Counted from the stretch's first letter, positions 29,596-39,178 are shown. The stretch: 64,000 bases of DNA from Streptomyces puniciscabiei (GCF_006715785.1 NZ_VFNX01000001.1:5932001-5996000), one strand, 5' to 3'. Numbers and translations: made by a program. The notes: generated by a model not told the origin, from the letters alone.

Positions 29596-30252
29596 ATGAG
29601 CAAGACGACAGTCAACGACGTCTCCACGGAGTCGGGTCCCGAGCGTCCCGCCGACGCCCCGCGCACGGTGGGCGGCAGCCGTGCCTTCGCCCTGCTGCTG
29701 GTGATCACCGGCGCGGCCGGACTGCTGGCCGCCTGGGTCATCACGCTCGACAAGAACAAGATCCTCGAGGCGAAGCTCGCCGGGAAGACGTTCACGCCGG
29801 GCTGCAGCGTCAACCCGATCGTGTCCTGCGGCAGCGTCATGGAGAGCAAGCAGGCGGCGGCCTTCGGCTTCCCGAACCCCTGGCTCGGCCTGGTCTGCTA
29901 CGGCATCGTCATCTGCGTCGGCATGAGCCTGCTGGGCCGCGCCCGGTTCCCCCGCTGGTACTGGCTGACCTTCAACTTCGGCACGCTCTTCGGCGTCGGC
30001 TTCTGCACCTGGCTGCAGTTCGAGTCCCTGTACCGGATCAACGCGCTGTGCCTGTGGTGCTCGCTGGCCTGGGTCGCCACGATCACCATGTTCTGGTTCG
30101 TGACCTCGTTCAACGTCCGCAACGACCTCCTGCCGGCCCCCCGCTGGCTGAAGTCCTTCTTCGGCGAGTTCACCTGGGTGGTGCCGGTCACGCACTGCGG
30201 CATCATCGCCATGCTGATCCTGACCCGCTGGGGCAGCCAGCTCTGGGCCTGA
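29596..30252 (+). CDS. Vitamin K epoxide reductase family protein
   Basis: 218 residues from ATG 29596; in-frame starts at 29593 and 29563 exist. A cytoplasmic N-terminus of about 30 residues is followed by four to five TM helices. The redox motif CLWC and the upstream cysteine pair (PGCSVNPIVSC) typical of bacterial VKOR are present. Bacterial VKORs replace DsbB, reoxidising DsbA-like thiol oxidases with menaquinone. No DsbA-like domain is fused and none is encoded nearby. It is divergent from the ABC exporter and 47 bp from rarA, which has its own promoter. Confidence 0.9.
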   Translation: MSKTTVNDVSTESGPERPADAPRTVGGSRAFALLLVITGAAGLLAAWVITLDKNKILEAKLAGKTFTPGCSVNPIVSCGSVMESKQAAAFGFPNPWLGLVCYGIVICVGMSLLGRARFPRWYWLTFNFGTLFGVGFCTWLQFESLYRINALCLWCSLAWVATITMFWFVTSFNVRNDLLPAPRWLKSFFGEFTWVVPVTHCGIIAMLILTRWGSQLWA

Positions 30253-30269
30253 CCCCGGCCCCGGCCGCG

Positions 30270-30292
30270 TTGTCAGTGCGGTGATTTAGGGT
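30270..30292 (+). promoter_or_regulatory. RecA-NDp/PafBC-type promoter of rarA
   Basis: TTGTCAGTG (30270-30278), 8-nt spacer, TAGGGT (30287-30292): an exact match to tTGTCRgtg-N8-TAnnnT. The -10 ends 7 nt before GTG 30300, and no ribosome-binding site is present, so the mRNA is probably leaderless. Confidence 0.72.
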
Positions 30293-30299
30293 TTTGGAC

Positions 30300-31655
30300 G
30301 TGGAACCCGACCTGTTCACCGCGGCAGCAGAAGAACGCCAGGAGAAGGACCCGGCAGCGAGTCCCCTGGCGGTGCGCATGCGCCCGCGCACGCTCGACGA
30401 GGTGGTGGGCCAGCAGCATCTGCTGAAGCCCGGCTCGCCGCTGCGGCGGCTGGTCGGCGAGGGGTCCGGCGGCCCGGCCGGACCGTCCTCGGTGATCCTC
30501 TGGGGCCCGCCCGGAACCGGCAAGACCACCCTGGCGTACGTCGTCTCCAAGGCGACGAACAAGCGGTTCGTGGAGCTGTCCGCGATCACCGCCGGCGTCA
30601 AGGAGGTCCGCGCGGTCATCGACGGCGCCCGCCGCGCCACCGGCGGCTTCGGCAAGGAGACCGTCCTCTTCCTGGACGAGATCCACCGCTTCAGCAAGGC
30701 CCAGCAGGACTCCCTGCTCCCGGCGGTCGAGAACCGCTGGGTGACCCTGATCGCGGCCACGACCGAGAACCCGTACTTCTCGGTGATCTCGCCCCTGCTG
30801 TCCCGCTCGCTCCTGCTGACCCTCGAACCGCTCACCGACGACGACATCCGGGGCCTGCTCAAGCGCGCCCTGACCGACGAGCGCGGCCTGAAGGACGCCG
30901 TCGGCCTCCCCGAGGAGACCGAGGAGCACCTGGTGCGCATCGCCGGCGGCGACGCCCGCCGGGCCCTGACCGCCCTGGAGGCCGCCGCCGGAGCCGCCCT
31001 CGACAACGGCGAGAGCGCGATCAGCCTGGAGACGCTGGAACAGACGGTGGACCGCGCGGCGGTGAAGTACGACCGCGACGGCGACCAGCACTACGACGTC
31101 GCCAGCGCCCTCATCAAGTCCATCAGGGGTTCCGACGTCGACGCCGCCCTGCACTACCTTGCCCGCATGATCGAGGCAGGCGAGGACCCCCGCTTCATCG
31201 CCCGCCGCCTGATGATCTCCGCCAGCGAGGACATCGGCCTGGCCGACCCGAACGCCCTGCCCATCGCGGTCGCCGCCGCCCAGGCCGTCGCCATGATCGG
31301 CTTCCCCGAGGCCGCCCTCACCCTCAGCCACGCCACCATCGCTCTCGCGCTCGCCCCCAAGTCCAACTCGGCGACCACCGCGATCGGCGCCGCCATGGAG
31401 GACGTACGCAAGGGCCTGGCCGGCCCGGTCCCGCCGCACCTGCGCGACGGGCACTACAAGGGCGCCGCCAAGCTGGGCCACGCCCAGGGCTACGTGTACC
31501 CGCACGACCTGCCCGAGGGCATCGCCCAGCAGCAGTACGCCCCGGACGCCCTGAAGGACCGCGAGTACTACACCCCGGGCCGGCACGGCGCCGAGGCGCG
31601 GTACGCGGACGCGGTGGAGTGGACCCGCAAGCACCTCGGTCGCAGGCGGTCATGA
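30300..31655 (+). CDS. rarA: Replication-associated recombination protein RarA/MgsA
   Basis: 451 residues from GTG 30300; a TTG two codons upstream is less likely given the leaderless promoter spacing. AAA+ ATPase of the clamp-loader class with Walker [10 protein letters not shown] (69-77), Walker [10 protein letters not shown] and sensor 1 in AATTENPYF, followed by the tetramerisation domain ([17 protein letters not shown] and downstream). RarA acts at stalled replication forks, linked to RecA and single-strand-binding protein. A damage-type promoter fits that role. Confidence 0.94.
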   Translation: MEPDLFTAAAEERQEKDPAASPLAVRMRPRTLDEVVGQQHLLKPGSPLRRLVGEGSGGPAGPSSVILWGPPGTGKTTLAYVVSKATNKRFVELSAITAGVKEVRAVIDGARRATGGFGKETVLFLDEIHRFSKAQQDSLLPAVENRWVTLIAATTENPYFSVISPLLSRSLLLTLEPLTDDDIRGLLKRALTDERGLKDAVGLPEETEEHLVRIAGGDARRALTALEAAAGAALDNGESAISLETLEQTVDRAAVKYDRDGDQHYDVASALIKSIRGSDVDAALHYLARMIEAGEDPRFIARRLMISASEDIGLADPNALPIAVAAAQAVAMIGFPEAALTLSHATIALALAPKSNSATTAIGAAMEDVRKGLAGPVPPHLRDGHYKGAAKLGHAQGYVYPHDLPEGIAQQQYAPDALKDREYYTPGRHGAEARYADAVEWTRKHLGRRRS

Positions 31656-31664
31656 GCGCCCTGT

Positions 31665-31670
31665 AGACTT
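31665..31670 (+). promoter_or_regulatory. -10 element of the rpsD promoter
   Basis: TAGACT lies 10 bp after the rarA stop and would start transcription near 31677, giving an rpsD leader of about 295 nt. Confidence 0.5.
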
Positions 31671-31676
31671 GCCCGA

Positions 31677-31971
31677 AGTGCTGAGTCCCGCGCAGTCAGA
31701 GCGGGACACCCGGCCGGAGTCCGGCCCCCGGGGCCAGTCCTCGGGAAAACGGACTCCAGGAGCGTCGCGCACCGTCGAACGGTGTCGCGGGCAGCCCACC
31801 ACCACCCGGAGACCCGGGACGGTCGGTGGGCCACTCGCGTGCTGCACGTATGTGCCCAGACCAGGGAAGCGGCTGCCCGGCAGGTCCCGCAGGGACCCGG
31901 CGGGTTTTCCCGGCTGCGGATGCGACCTCCCTAACCCTGACGAGCCGAAAACTACGAAAGAGATTGAGACA
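31677..31971 (+). promoter_or_regulatory. Structured rpsD leader with an attenuator-like hairpin
   Basis: The leader holds several stems: 31685-31691 with 31701-31707, 31716-31723 with 31750-31757, 31770-31774 with 31780-31784, and 31883-31888 with 31892-31897. The last can extend outward (31876-31879 with 31901-31904) and is followed directly by TTTT, the form of an intrinsic terminator, 64 nt before the start codon. Ribosomal protein S4 represses its own synthesis in several bacteria, so a feedback leader is plausible. No published actinobacterial S4 leader was matched. Confidence 0.5.
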
Positions 31972-32586
31972 GTGGCGAACCAGTCCCGCCCCAAGGTCAA
32001 GAAGTCGCGTGCCCTCGGCATCGCGCTGACCCCGAAGGCCGTCAAGTACTTCGAGGCCCGCCCCTACCCGCCGGGTGAGCACGGCCGTGGCCGCAAGCAG
32101 AACTCGGACTACAAGGTCCGTCTGCTGGAGAAGCAGCGTCTGCGCGCGCAGTACGACATCTCCGAGCGCCAGCTGGTCCGCGCCTACGAGCGCGCGTCCA
32201 AGGTCCAGGGCAAGACCGGTGAGGCCCTGATCGTGGAGCTCGAGCGCCGTCTCGACGCCCTGGTCCTGCGTTCGGGCATCGCCCGCACCATCTACCAGGC
32301 CCGTCAGATGGTCGTCCACGGCCACATCCAGGTCAACGGCCAGAAGGTCGACAAGCCGTCCTTCCGTGTCCGTCCGGACGACGTCGTGCAGGTCCGCGAC
32401 CGCTCCAAGGACAAGACGCTCTTCACGATCGCCCGTGAGGGTGGCTTCGCCCCCGAGGGCGAGACCCCGCGCTACCTGCAGGTGAACCTCAAGGCCCTGG
32501 CGTTCCGCCTGGACCGCGAGCCGAACCGCAAGGAGATCCCGGTGATCTGCGACGAGCAGCTCGTCGTCGAGTACTACGCCCGCTGA
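31972..32586 (+). CDS. rpsD: 30S ribosomal protein S4
   Basis: 204 residues from GTG 31972. The S4 RNA-binding domain is at about 94-155 ([20 protein letters not shown]). The N-terminal region lacks the zinc-binding cysteines found in many S4 proteins, so this is the cysteine-free (C-minus) form; the only Cys is in VICDEQ. It nucleates assembly of the small subunit. Encoded alone, away from the main ribosomal operons, with a long leader and a strong terminator. Confidence 0.97.
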   Translation: MANQSRPKVKKSRALGIALTPKAVKYFEARPYPPGEHGRGRKQNSDYKVRLLEKQRLRAQYDISERQLVRAYERASKVQGKTGEALIVELERRLDALVLRSGIARTIYQARQMVVHGHIQVNGQKVDKPSFRVRPDDVVQVRDRSKDKTLFTIAREGGFAPEGETPRYLQVNLKALAFRLDREPNRKEIPVICDEQLVVEYYAR

Positions 32587-32611
32587 CCCCAGCCACGGCG
32601 TAGTACTTCAG

Positions 32612-32656
32612 CCCGCTGTCTCCCCGTCCGGCCCTGCCGGACGGGGAGACAGCGGG
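32612..32656 (+). terminator. Terminator after rpsD
   Basis: A perfect 21-bp stem (32612-32632 with 32636-32656) with a 3-nt loop, followed by TTCGTGTTT. One of the longest hairpins in the window, and able to act on both strands between convergent genes. Confidence 0.88.
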
Positions 32657-32673
32657 TTCGTGTTTCCCGCCCC

Positions 32674-34881
32674 TCACGTTGCAGGCAGGTCCGGTCGTTC
32701 GGACAGTGCGGGCCGGTGGGGGCCGGCCGCGCCCCGCGGCGGAGCCGCATCTTGACACTGCCCCGCGCCCCTTCGGGGCACGTCGGCCCCCCGCGGAGCC
32801 GGCAGCGCACCCAACGGTCGAACCGCACCATGCCCCAGCGCCCGGTCAACCGCCGTAGCGCGGTCCAGCAGAGCACCTTCCCGCACGCACGCCTCGTACC
32901 GGGCATCCCCCAGTGACTGCCGCGCCATCGCCTCGCACCGCTCGTGCGGCGCGTTGTAGTACGCCGAGCCGAACAGCGGCAGCCCCACCGACGGCCACTG
33001 CCGGCCCGCCGCGCCCTGCAGCACCGCCGCCTCGGCCGGGTCCCCCTCCGCGGCCGTCACCAGCGCCAGCAGCTCGATCGTCAGCACCGTGCCGAGCAGG
33101 TCGTGGAAGGCGTGCGCGTTGGCCAGACAGTCCGCCAGCAGCTCCCGCGCGCCCGCCGTGTCCCCCTCCTGCCAGGCCGCGTACGCCAGCACATAGAGCG
33201 CGTAGGAGCGGGCCCAGCGCTCCCCGTGGTCCTCGCACACCCGGCGCACGTCCTCGCACAGCCGTACCGCGTCCCGCAGGTCCCCCTGGAAGGCCCGGGC
33301 CATCGCCAGCTCCACCTGGGCCATCAGCACATTGCTGTTGAGTTCGCCGATCTCCTGGTAGCGGTCCAGCGCCGACCGCAGCAGCGTTTCTGCACGGGCC
33401 ATGTCATCGGTGACCAGCGCCAGGCAGCCGGTGCGGTGCTCCGCGTACGCCGACGCCGTGGGATCAGCGACCCGCTCGGCCTGCTCCCGGCACTCCCGCA
33501 GCGCCGCCAGCGCCGGCACACTGTCGCCCTGGAGGATCGCCACATAGCCGAGCACCCACAGCGCCTTCAGCCGTGACTGCTCGTACTCCGACTCCAGCTC
33601 CACGCTGCGCGTCAGCCAGCGGCGGCCCTCCGCGAGCCGCCCGCAGCCGACCCAGCAGAACCACAGCGAGCCGGCGAGGTACTGGCCGAGATGAGCCTCC
33701 CCCGGCTCCGTGAGACAGAACTCCAGCGCCGCCCGCAGATTGGGCAGCTCCGCCTCGACCCGCGCAGCGACCTCGAACTGCCGCGGCGAGAACCAGTCCA
33801 GCTCGCACCAGGTCGCCAGGCCCACATACCAGTCCCGGTGCCGCCTGCGCAGCCGGCCCGCGTCCCCGATGCCCTCCAGCCACTCGGCGCCGTAGACCCG
33901 GACCGTGTCGAGCATCCGGTAGCGCGGGCCGGCCGGGGTCTCCTCGCGGTTCACGACCGACTGGGCCAGCAGCTGCGACAGCACGTCCAGGACGTCCTCG
34001 GCGGGCAGCCCGTCGCCGCTGCACACGTACTCGGCGGCCTCCAGGTCGAAGGTCTGCGCGAACACCGAAAGACGCGCCCACAGCAGCCGCTCGGCGGGCG
34101 TGCACAGCTCGTGGCTCCAGCCGATCGCCGTGCGCAGCGTCTGGTGGCGGGCCGGCGGTCCCCCGGGGACGGAACGCGCCCCGGCGCCCGTGGCCAGCAG
34201 CCGGAACCGGTCGTCCAGCCGCTGCAGGAGCTGCGCCGGGGACAGTGCCCGCAGCCGCCCGGCCGCCAGCTCCAGTGCCAGCGGGATCCCCTCCAGCCGC
34301 CGGCACAGCTCGCGCACCTCGGCGCCGTCGGACACCTCCAGGCCCTGCTCCCGGGCCCGGTCGGTGAACAGCTCCACCGCCTCCTCCTCACCGAGCGGCG
34401 CCAGCGGGAACAGCCTCTCGCCCGCCAGCCCCAGCGGACGCCGGCCCACGGCCAGCACCCGCAGCCGGGGCAGCTTCCGCAACAGTTCCGCCGTCAACTC
34501 GGCGCAGGCGTCCACCAGATGCTCGAACCCGTCCAGCACCAGCAGGGCCGGACGGCCCGCGAGATGTTCCAGCAGGGCATCCCGGGGGAGCCGGGCGGTG
34601 TGGTCGGTCAGTCCCAGCGCCTCCGCCACCGCGTACTCCACGAACTGCGGATCGCGCACCGGCGCCAGTTCCACGCGCCCCGCCCCGGTCTCCCATCCGG
34701 CGGCGACCCGCGCGGCCAGCCGGGACTTGCCGACCCCGCCGACCCCGGTGACGGTGACCAGCCGCGCCCGTCCGAGCGCCTCCGTCAGCTCGGCGAGTTC
34801 GGCCGAGCGCCCGACGAACGTGGTCAGTTCCAGGGGTGGATCGCCGTCGGAGAAGGGATCTGGGCGCTGAGGACCTCGCAT
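32674..34881 (-). CDS. NB-ARC/TPR ATPase, LuxR-type regulator lacking its HTH
   Basis: 735 residues from ATG 34881, which lies 9 nt from a -10 (TACGCT). Signalling ATPase with P-loop GVGGVGKS (46-53) and NB-ARC features (LLVLDGFEHL, GIPLALELAAGRL), then helical repeats of TPR type from about residue 390. Many relatives of this type carry a C-terminal LuxR DNA-binding domain. Here the homologous part stops at DRATAVDRALG and the last 60 or so residues are Pro/Arg/Ala-rich; those from 32772 downwards are encoded within or beyond a dispersed intergenic repeat. It may be truncated, or may act through a partner. Confidence 0.8.
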   Translation of the reverse strand: MRGPQRPDPFSDGDPPLELTTFVGRSAELAELTEALGRARLVTVTGVGGVGKSRLAARVAAGWETGAGRVELAPVRDPQFVEYAVAEALGLTDHTARLPRDALLEHLAGRPALLVLDGFEHLVDACAELTAELLRKLPRLRVLAVGRRPLGLAGERLFPLAPLGEEEAVELFTDRAREQGLEVSDGAEVRELCRRLEGIPLALELAAGRLRALSPAQLLQRLDDRFRLLATGAGARSVPGGPPARHQTLRTAIGWSHELCTPAERLLWARLSVFAQTFDLEAAEYVCSGDGLPAEDVLDVLSQLLAQSVVNREETPAGPRYRMLDTVRVYGAEWLEGIGDAGRLRRRHRDWYVGLATWCELDWFSPRQFEVAARVEAELPNLRAALEFCLTEPGEAHLGQYLAGSLWFCWVGCGRLAEGRRWLTRSVELESEYEQSRLKALWVLGYVAILQGDSVPALAALRECREQAERVADPTASAYAEHRTGCLALVTDDMARAETLLRSALDRYQEIGELNSNVLMAQVELAMARAFQGDLRDAVRLCEDVRRVCEDHGERWARSYALYVLAYAAWQEGDTAGARELLADCLANAHAFHDLLGTVLTIELLALVTAAEGDPAEAAVLQGAAGRQWPSVGLPLFGSAYYNAPHERCEAMARQSLGDARYEACVREGALLDRATAVDRALGHGAVRPLGALPAPRGADVPRRGAGQCQDAAPPRGAAGPHRPALSERPDLPAT
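32707..32772 (-). repeat. Dispersed intergenic repeat, copy 1 (minus)
   Basis: Read on the minus strand this segment (AGGGGCGCGGGGCAGTGTC..., TGCGGCTCCGCCGCGGGGCG) matches 45728-45795 on the plus strand over about 66 bp. I recognise the GGGGCGCGGGG ... CGGCTCCGCCGCG pattern as a common Streptomyces intergenic element. Here it overlaps the 3' end of the ATPase gene. Confidence 0.65.
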
Positions 34882-34889
34882 GGGACACG

Positions 34890-34919
34890 GAGCGTACTGA
34901 ACCGTGTTCACTGCGTACA
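34890..34919 (-). promoter_or_regulatory. Promoter of the NB-ARC ATPase gene
   Basis: On the minus strand TTGTAC and TACGCT are separated by 18 nt, and TACGCT ends about 9 nt before the ATG at 34881. There is no ribosome-binding site, so a leaderless or near-leaderless mRNA is likely. Confidence 0.4.
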
Positions 34920-35043
34920 ATGGCTTCCCGCAACTCCGTCCTCGCCTCCCCGGTAATCCGGTACGGAGCCCAGGCCATGGCGCGATAGGCTCGGACACGA
35001 CCTTTTCGATGGTGAGGCACGTTTCAGGGAGCGGGTGCGCACA

Positions 35044-35469
35044 GTGTCCGGTGGAGAGGTGGCCGGGATCCTGGTGGCCGTCTTCTGGGCGATCCTGGTC
35101 TCCTTCCTCGCGGTGGCTCTCGCGAGGCTGGCCCAGACGCTCAAGGCGACCACCAAGCTGGTGGCGGACGTGACCGACCAGGCCGTCCCGCTGCTCGCCG
35201 ACGCCTCGGCGGCCGTGCGTTCCGCCCAGACCCAGATCGACCGCGTCGACGCGATCGCCTCCGACGTCCAGGAGGTCACGTCCAACGCCTCCGCGCTGTC
35301 GACCACGGTCGCCTCCACCTTCGGCGGCCCGCTGGTCAAGGTCGCGGCCTTCGGCTACGGCGTCCGCCGGGCGCTGGGCGGCCGCAAGGAGGGCGTGCCC
35401 GCAAAGGCGCCCCGGCGTACCGTGATCGTGGGCCGCACGGTCCCCGCCGCACGACGCAAGCGGAAGTAA
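35044..35469 (+). CDS. DUF948 family membrane protein
   Basis: 141 residues from GTG 35044 (VSGGEVAG); a GTG three codons upstream at 35035 is possible, and the AGGGAG at 35026 is not ideally spaced for either. One N-terminal TM helix (about 6-27) is followed by a helical stretch with a heptad pattern (LADASAAVRSAQTQIDRVDAIA) and a basic tail ending AARRKRK. The DUF948 family has no established function. It is 16 bp upstream of a second small protein and then alaS, an arrangement conserved in streptomycetes. Confidence 0.82.
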   Translation: MSGGEVAGILVAVFWAILVSFLAVALARLAQTLKATTKLVADVTDQAVPLLADASAAVRSAQTQIDRVDAIASDVQEVTSNASALSTTVASTFGGPLVKVAAFGYGVRRALGGRKEGVPAKAPRRTVIVGRTVPAARRKRK

Positions 35470-35485
35470 GGACTGAGACCGAGCG

Positions 35486-35857
35486 ATGTTCCGCCGTACG
35501 TTCTGGTTCACCACCGGTGTCGCCGCCGGTGTGTGGGCGACCACCAAGGTCAACCGCAAGCTCAAGCAGCTGACCCCGGAGAGCCTCGCCGCGACCGCGG
35601 CGAACAAGGCCCTGGAGACCGGTCAGCGCCTGAAGGACCGCGCGGTGGGCTTCGCGCTCGACGTCCGCGACAACATGGCCCAGCGGGAGGCCGAGCTGGA
35701 GGAGGCCCTCGGGATCCACGAGAACCCCGAACTCCCCGCGCCCCGGCGGTACACCGCCATCGGGAACAACCGCGACAACAGCAGCACACCGAAGTACATC
35801 GAAACGTCGTTTTCTTCGCAAGCGAAGCACTCGTACAACCGGAATGAGGACCACTGA
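35486..35857 (+). CDS. DUF6167-type small protein upstream of alaS
   Basis: 123 residues. A hydrophobic start ([25 protein letters not shown]) suggests membrane association, followed by an amphipathic helix (about 30-75) and a polar tail. I recognise it only as an uncharacterised Streptomyces family. Its TGA overlaps the alaS ATG by one base (TGATG), so alaS translation may be coupled to it. Confidence 0.8.
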   Translation: MFRRTFWFTTGVAAGVWATTKVNRKLKQLTPESLAATAANKALETGQRLKDRAVGFALDVRDNMAQREAELEEALGIHENPELPAPRRYTAIGNNRDNSSTPKYIETSFSSQAKHSYNRNEDH

Positions 35858-38529
35858 TGGAGTCGGCCGAGATTCGCCGCCGCTGGCTGAGCTTCTTCGA
35901 GGAGCGCGGGCACACCGTCGTCCCTTCGGCGTCGCTCATCGCGGACGACCCGACTCTGCTCCTCGTCCCCGCCGGCATGGTGCCCTTCAAGCCCTACTTC
36001 CTGGGTGAGGTCAAGCCGCCGTTCCCGCGCGCCACCAGCGTGCAGAAGTGCGTGCGCACCCCCGACATCGAAGAGGTCGGCAAGACCACGCGCCACGGCA
36101 CGTTCTTCCAGATGTGCGGCAACTTCTCCTTCGGCGACTACTTCAAGGAAGGCGCCATCAAGCTCGCCTGGGAGCTGCTCACCAGCCCCCAGGACAAGGG
36201 CGGTTACGGCCTCGACCCCGAGCGCCTGTGGATCACCGTCTACCAGGACGACGACGAGGCCGAGCAGATCTGGCACGAGGTCGTCGGCGTGCCCAAGGAG
36301 CGCATCCAGCGCCTGGGCATGAAGGACAACTTCTGGTCCATGGGTGTGCCCGGCCCGTGCGGCCCCTGCTCCGAGATCAACTACGACCGCGGCCCCGAGT
36401 TCGGCGTCGAGGGCGGCCCCGCCGTCAACGACGAGCGGTACGTGGAGATCTGGAACCTCGTCTTCATGCAGTACGAGCGCGGCGAGGGCACCGGCAAGGA
36501 CAACTTCGAGATCCTCGGGGACCTGCCGAGCAAGAACATCGACACGGGCCTCGGCCTGGAGCGGCTCGCCATGATTCTGCAGGGCGTGCAGAACATGTAC
36601 GAGATCGACACCTCCATGGCCGTCATCAACAAGGCCACCGAGCTGACCGGCGTCCGCTACGGCGACGCCCATGCCTCGGACGTCTCCCTCCGCGTGGTCA
36701 CCGACCACATGCGCACCGCCACGATGCTCATCGGCGACGGCGTCACCCCCGGCAACGAGGGCCGCGGCTACGTCCTGCGCCGCATCATGCGCCGTGCCAT
36801 CCGCAACATGCGCCTGCTCGGCGCCACCGGCCCGGTCGTCAAGGACCTCCTGGACACCGTGATCCAGATGATGGGCCGGCAGTACCCCGAGCTGGTCACC
36901 GACCGCGAGCGCATCGAGAAGGTGGCCATCGCCGAGGAGAACGCCTTCCTCAAGACGCTGAAGGCCGGCACCAACATCCTCGACACCGCCGTCACCGAGA
37001 CCAAGCAGGCCGGCGGCACGGTCCTGGCCGGCGACAAGGCCTTCCTGCTCCACGACACCTGGGGCTTCCCGATCGACCTCACCCTGGAGATGGCCGCCGA
37101 GCAGGGCCTCTCCGTGGACGAGGAGGGCTTCCGCCGCCTGATGAAGGAGCAGCGGGAGCGCGCCAAGGCCGACGCCCAGGCCAAGAAGACCGGCCACGCC
37201 GACATGGGCGCCTACCGCGAGATCGCCGACACCGCCGGCGAGACCGACTTCATCGGCTACAGCGACACCGAGGGCGAGTCGACCATCGTCGGCCTCCTCG
37301 TCGACGGCATCTCCTCCCCGGCCGCCACCGAGGGCGACGAGGTCGAGGTCGTCCTGGACCGCACCCCCTTCTACGCCGAGGGCGGCGGTCAGATCGGCGA
37401 CACCGGCCGGATCAAGGTCGACTCCGGTGCCGTGATCGAGATCCGCGACTGCCAGAAGCCGGTCCCGGGTGTGTACGTCCACAAGGGCGTCGTCCAGGTC
37501 GGCGAGGTCACCGTCGGCGCCAAGGCCCACGCCTCGATCGACGCCCGCCGCCGCAAGGCCATCGCCCGCGCCCACTCGGCCACCCACCTCACCCACCAGG
37601 CCCTGCGCGACGCCCTCGGCCCGACGGCCGCCCAGGCCGGTTCCGAGAACCAGCCCGGCCGCTTCCGCTTCGACTTCGGCTCCCCGTCCGCCGTTCCGAC
37701 GGCCGTGATGACCGACGTCGAGCAGAAGATCAACGAGGTGCTCGCCCGCGATCTCGACGTGCACGCCGAGATCATGGGCATCGACGAGGCGAAGAAGCAG
37801 GGTGCCATCGCCGAGTTCGGCGAGAAGTACGGCGAGCGGGTCCGTGTCGTGACCATCGGCGACTTCTCCAAGGAGCTGTGCGGCGGCACGCACGTGCACA
37901 ACACCGCCCAGCTGGGCCTGGTGAAGCTGCTCGGCGAGTCCTCCATCGGCTCGGGCGTCCGCCGTATCGAGGCCCTGGTCGGCGTGGACGCCTACAACTT
38001 CCTCGCTCGTGAGCACACGGTCGTCAACCAGCTGACCGAGCTGCTCAAGGGGCGCCCGGAGGAGCTGCCGGAGAAGGTCTCCTCGATGCTCGGCAAGCTG
38101 AAGGACGCCGAGAAGGAGATCGAGAAGTTCCGCGCCGAGAAGGTGCTGCAGGCCGCCGCGGGCCTCGCCGAGTCCGCCAAGGACGTGCGCGGCGTGGCCG
38201 TGGTGACCGGTCAGGTCCCGGACGGCACGACCCCGGACGACCTGCGCAAGCTGGTCCTCGACGTGCGCGGCCGCATCCAGGGCGGACGCGCCGCCGTGGT
38301 CGCCCTCTTCACCGTCAACAACGGCAAGCCGCTGACGGTCATCGCCACCAACGAGGCCGCCCGCGAGCGTGGCCTGAAGGCCGGTGATCTGGTCCGTACC
38401 GCCGCCAAGACCCTCGGCGGCGGCGGTGGCGGCAAGCCGGACGTGGCCCAGGGCGGCGGCCAGAACCCGGCCGCCGTCGGCGAGGCCGTCGAGGCCGTCG
38501 AGCGGCTCGTCGCCGACACCGCCAAGTGA
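35857..38529 (+). CDS. alaS: Alanyl-tRNA synthetase
   Basis: 890 residues. Class II catalytic core at the N-terminus ([42 protein letters not shown]), tRNA-recognition region, then the editing domain with zinc/water ligands HSATH and CGGTH, and the C-terminal oligomerisation domain ending in a Gly-rich segment ([16 protein letters not shown]). It charges tRNA-Ala and clears mischarged Ser or Gly. It is the third gene of the unit and is followed by ruvX. Confidence 0.97.
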   Translation: MESAEIRRRWLSFFEERGHTVVPSASLIADDPTLLLVPAGMVPFKPYFLGEVKPPFPRATSVQKCVRTPDIEEVGKTTRHGTFFQMCGNFSFGDYFKEGAIKLAWELLTSPQDKGGYGLDPERLWITVYQDDDEAEQIWHEVVGVPKERIQRLGMKDNFWSMGVPGPCGPCSEINYDRGPEFGVEGGPAVNDERYVEIWNLVFMQYERGEGTGKDNFEILGDLPSKNIDTGLGLERLAMILQGVQNMYEIDTSMAVINKATELTGVRYGDAHASDVSLRVVTDHMRTATMLIGDGVTPGNEGRGYVLRRIMRRAIRNMRLLGATGPVVKDLLDTVIQMMGRQYPELVTDRERIEKVAIAEENAFLKTLKAGTNILDTAVTETKQAGGTVLAGDKAFLLHDTWGFPIDLTLEMAAEQGLSVDEEGFRRLMKEQRERAKADAQAKKTGHADMGAYREIADTAGETDFIGYSDTEGESTIVGLLVDGISSPAATEGDEVEVVLDRTPFYAEGGGQIGDTGRIKVDSGAVIEIRDCQKPVPGVYVHKGVVQVGEVTVGAKAHASIDARRRKAIARAHSATHLTHQALRDALGPTAAQAGSENQPGRFRFDFGSPSAVPTAVMTDVEQKINEVLARDLDVHAEIMGIDEAKKQGAIAEFGEKYGERVRVVTIGDFSKELCGGTHVHNTAQLGLVKLLGESSIGSGVRRIEALVGVDAYNFLAREHTVVNQLTELLKGRPEELPEKVSSMLGKLKDAEKEIEKFRAEKVLQAAAGLAESAKDVRGVAVVTGQVPDGTTPDDLRKLVLDVRGRIQGGRAAVVALFTVNNGKPLTVIATNEAARERGLKAGDLVRTAAKTLGGGGGGKPDVAQGGGQNPAAVGEAVEAVERLVADTAK

Positions 38530-38576
38530 CGGCGACGAAGACGGCGAAGAAGATGACGAAGAAGACGGCGAAGTAA
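38526..38576 (+). CDS. 16-codon Lys/Thr mini-ORF between alaS and ruvX
   Basis: GTG 38526 overlaps the alaS TGA (GTGA) and opens a frame of 16 codons encoding [16 protein letters not shown], ending at TAA 38576. The DNA is a degenerate GAC/GAAG repeat. RuvX begins 14 bp later. It may be a short coupled cistron that carries ribosomes to ruvX, or only repeat-derived spacer. No homologue is known to me. Confidence 0.3.
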   Translation: MTATKTAKKMTKKTAK

Positions 38577-38590
38577 GGAAACGGTCGGAA

Positions 38591-39055
38591 ATGCGCAGAG
38601 GGCGTCGGCTTGCGATCGACGTCGGGGACGCCCGGATCGGGGTCGCCTCGTGCGACCCCGACGGGATCCTCGCCACTCCGGTGGAGACCGTCCCCGGCCG
38701 GGACATCCCCGCCGCCCACCGCCGCCTGCGTCAACTGGTGGAGGAGTACGAGCCGATCGAGGTCGTCGTCGGTCTCCCTCGCTCCCTCAAGGGGGGCGAG
38801 GGCCCGGCCGCCGCCAAGGTCCGCGCCTTCGCCCAGGAACTGGCCAAGGGCATCAAGCCGGTGCCGGTGCGCCTGGTGGACGAGCGGATGACGACCGTGA
38901 CGGCCAGTCAGGGACTGCGCGCCTCGGGCGTGAAATCCAAGAAGGGCCGGGCCGTCATCGACCAGGCGGCCGCCGTGATCATCCTGCAACAGGCCCTGGA
39001 ATCCGAACGAGTGTCAGGTAAAGCACCCGGCGAGGGCGTCGAAGTGGTCATCTGA
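38591..39055 (+). CDS. ruvX: YqgF/RuvX family putative Holliday junction resolvase
   Basis: 154 residues from ATG 38591. RNase H-like fold beginning RRLAIDVGDARIGVA, with the further conserved blocks VVVGLPRSLKG and LVDERMTTVTA and a C-terminal DQAAAVIILQ. The first Asp (D11) and later acidic residues form the expected active site. The family is linked to 16S rRNA 5' processing in E. coli (YqgF) and to junction cleavage elsewhere; which applies here is unknown. The alaS-ruvX-mltG order is widely conserved. Confidence 0.92.
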   Translation: MRRGRRLAIDVGDARIGVASCDPDGILATPVETVPGRDIPAAHRRLRQLVEEYEPIEVVVGLPRSLKGGEGPAAAKVRAFAQELAKGIKPVPVRLVDERMTTVTASQGLRASGVKSKKGRAVIDQAAAVIILQQALESERVSGKAPGEGVEVVI

Positions 39056-39131
39056 TCGCGATACGGTAACGTTCCGCGCGATGTGGCGGTGTTCGAACAG
39101 CCGGCACACAGCAAGAGGCGGAACGGAAGCG

Positions 39132-39159
39132 GGCCGACCGGCCACGTGACCGGTCGGCC
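39132..39159 (+). repeat. Palindrome in the mltG 5' region
   Basis: A 10-bp perfect inverted repeat (GGCCGACCGG at 39132, CCGGTCGGCC at 39150) around CCACGTGA, 19 bp before the mltG start. It may be a leader hairpin, a weak terminator for ruvX, or a protein-binding site. Confidence 0.5.
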
Positions 39160-39178
39160 TCGCGGCTCTAGGGGATCG

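Noticed and set aside
35623..38706. 1027-codon open frame antisense to alaS
   Set aside because: It mirrors alaS codon bias on the other strand, gives a low-complexity Leu/Gly/Val/Asp-rich product, and alaS is unmistakable.
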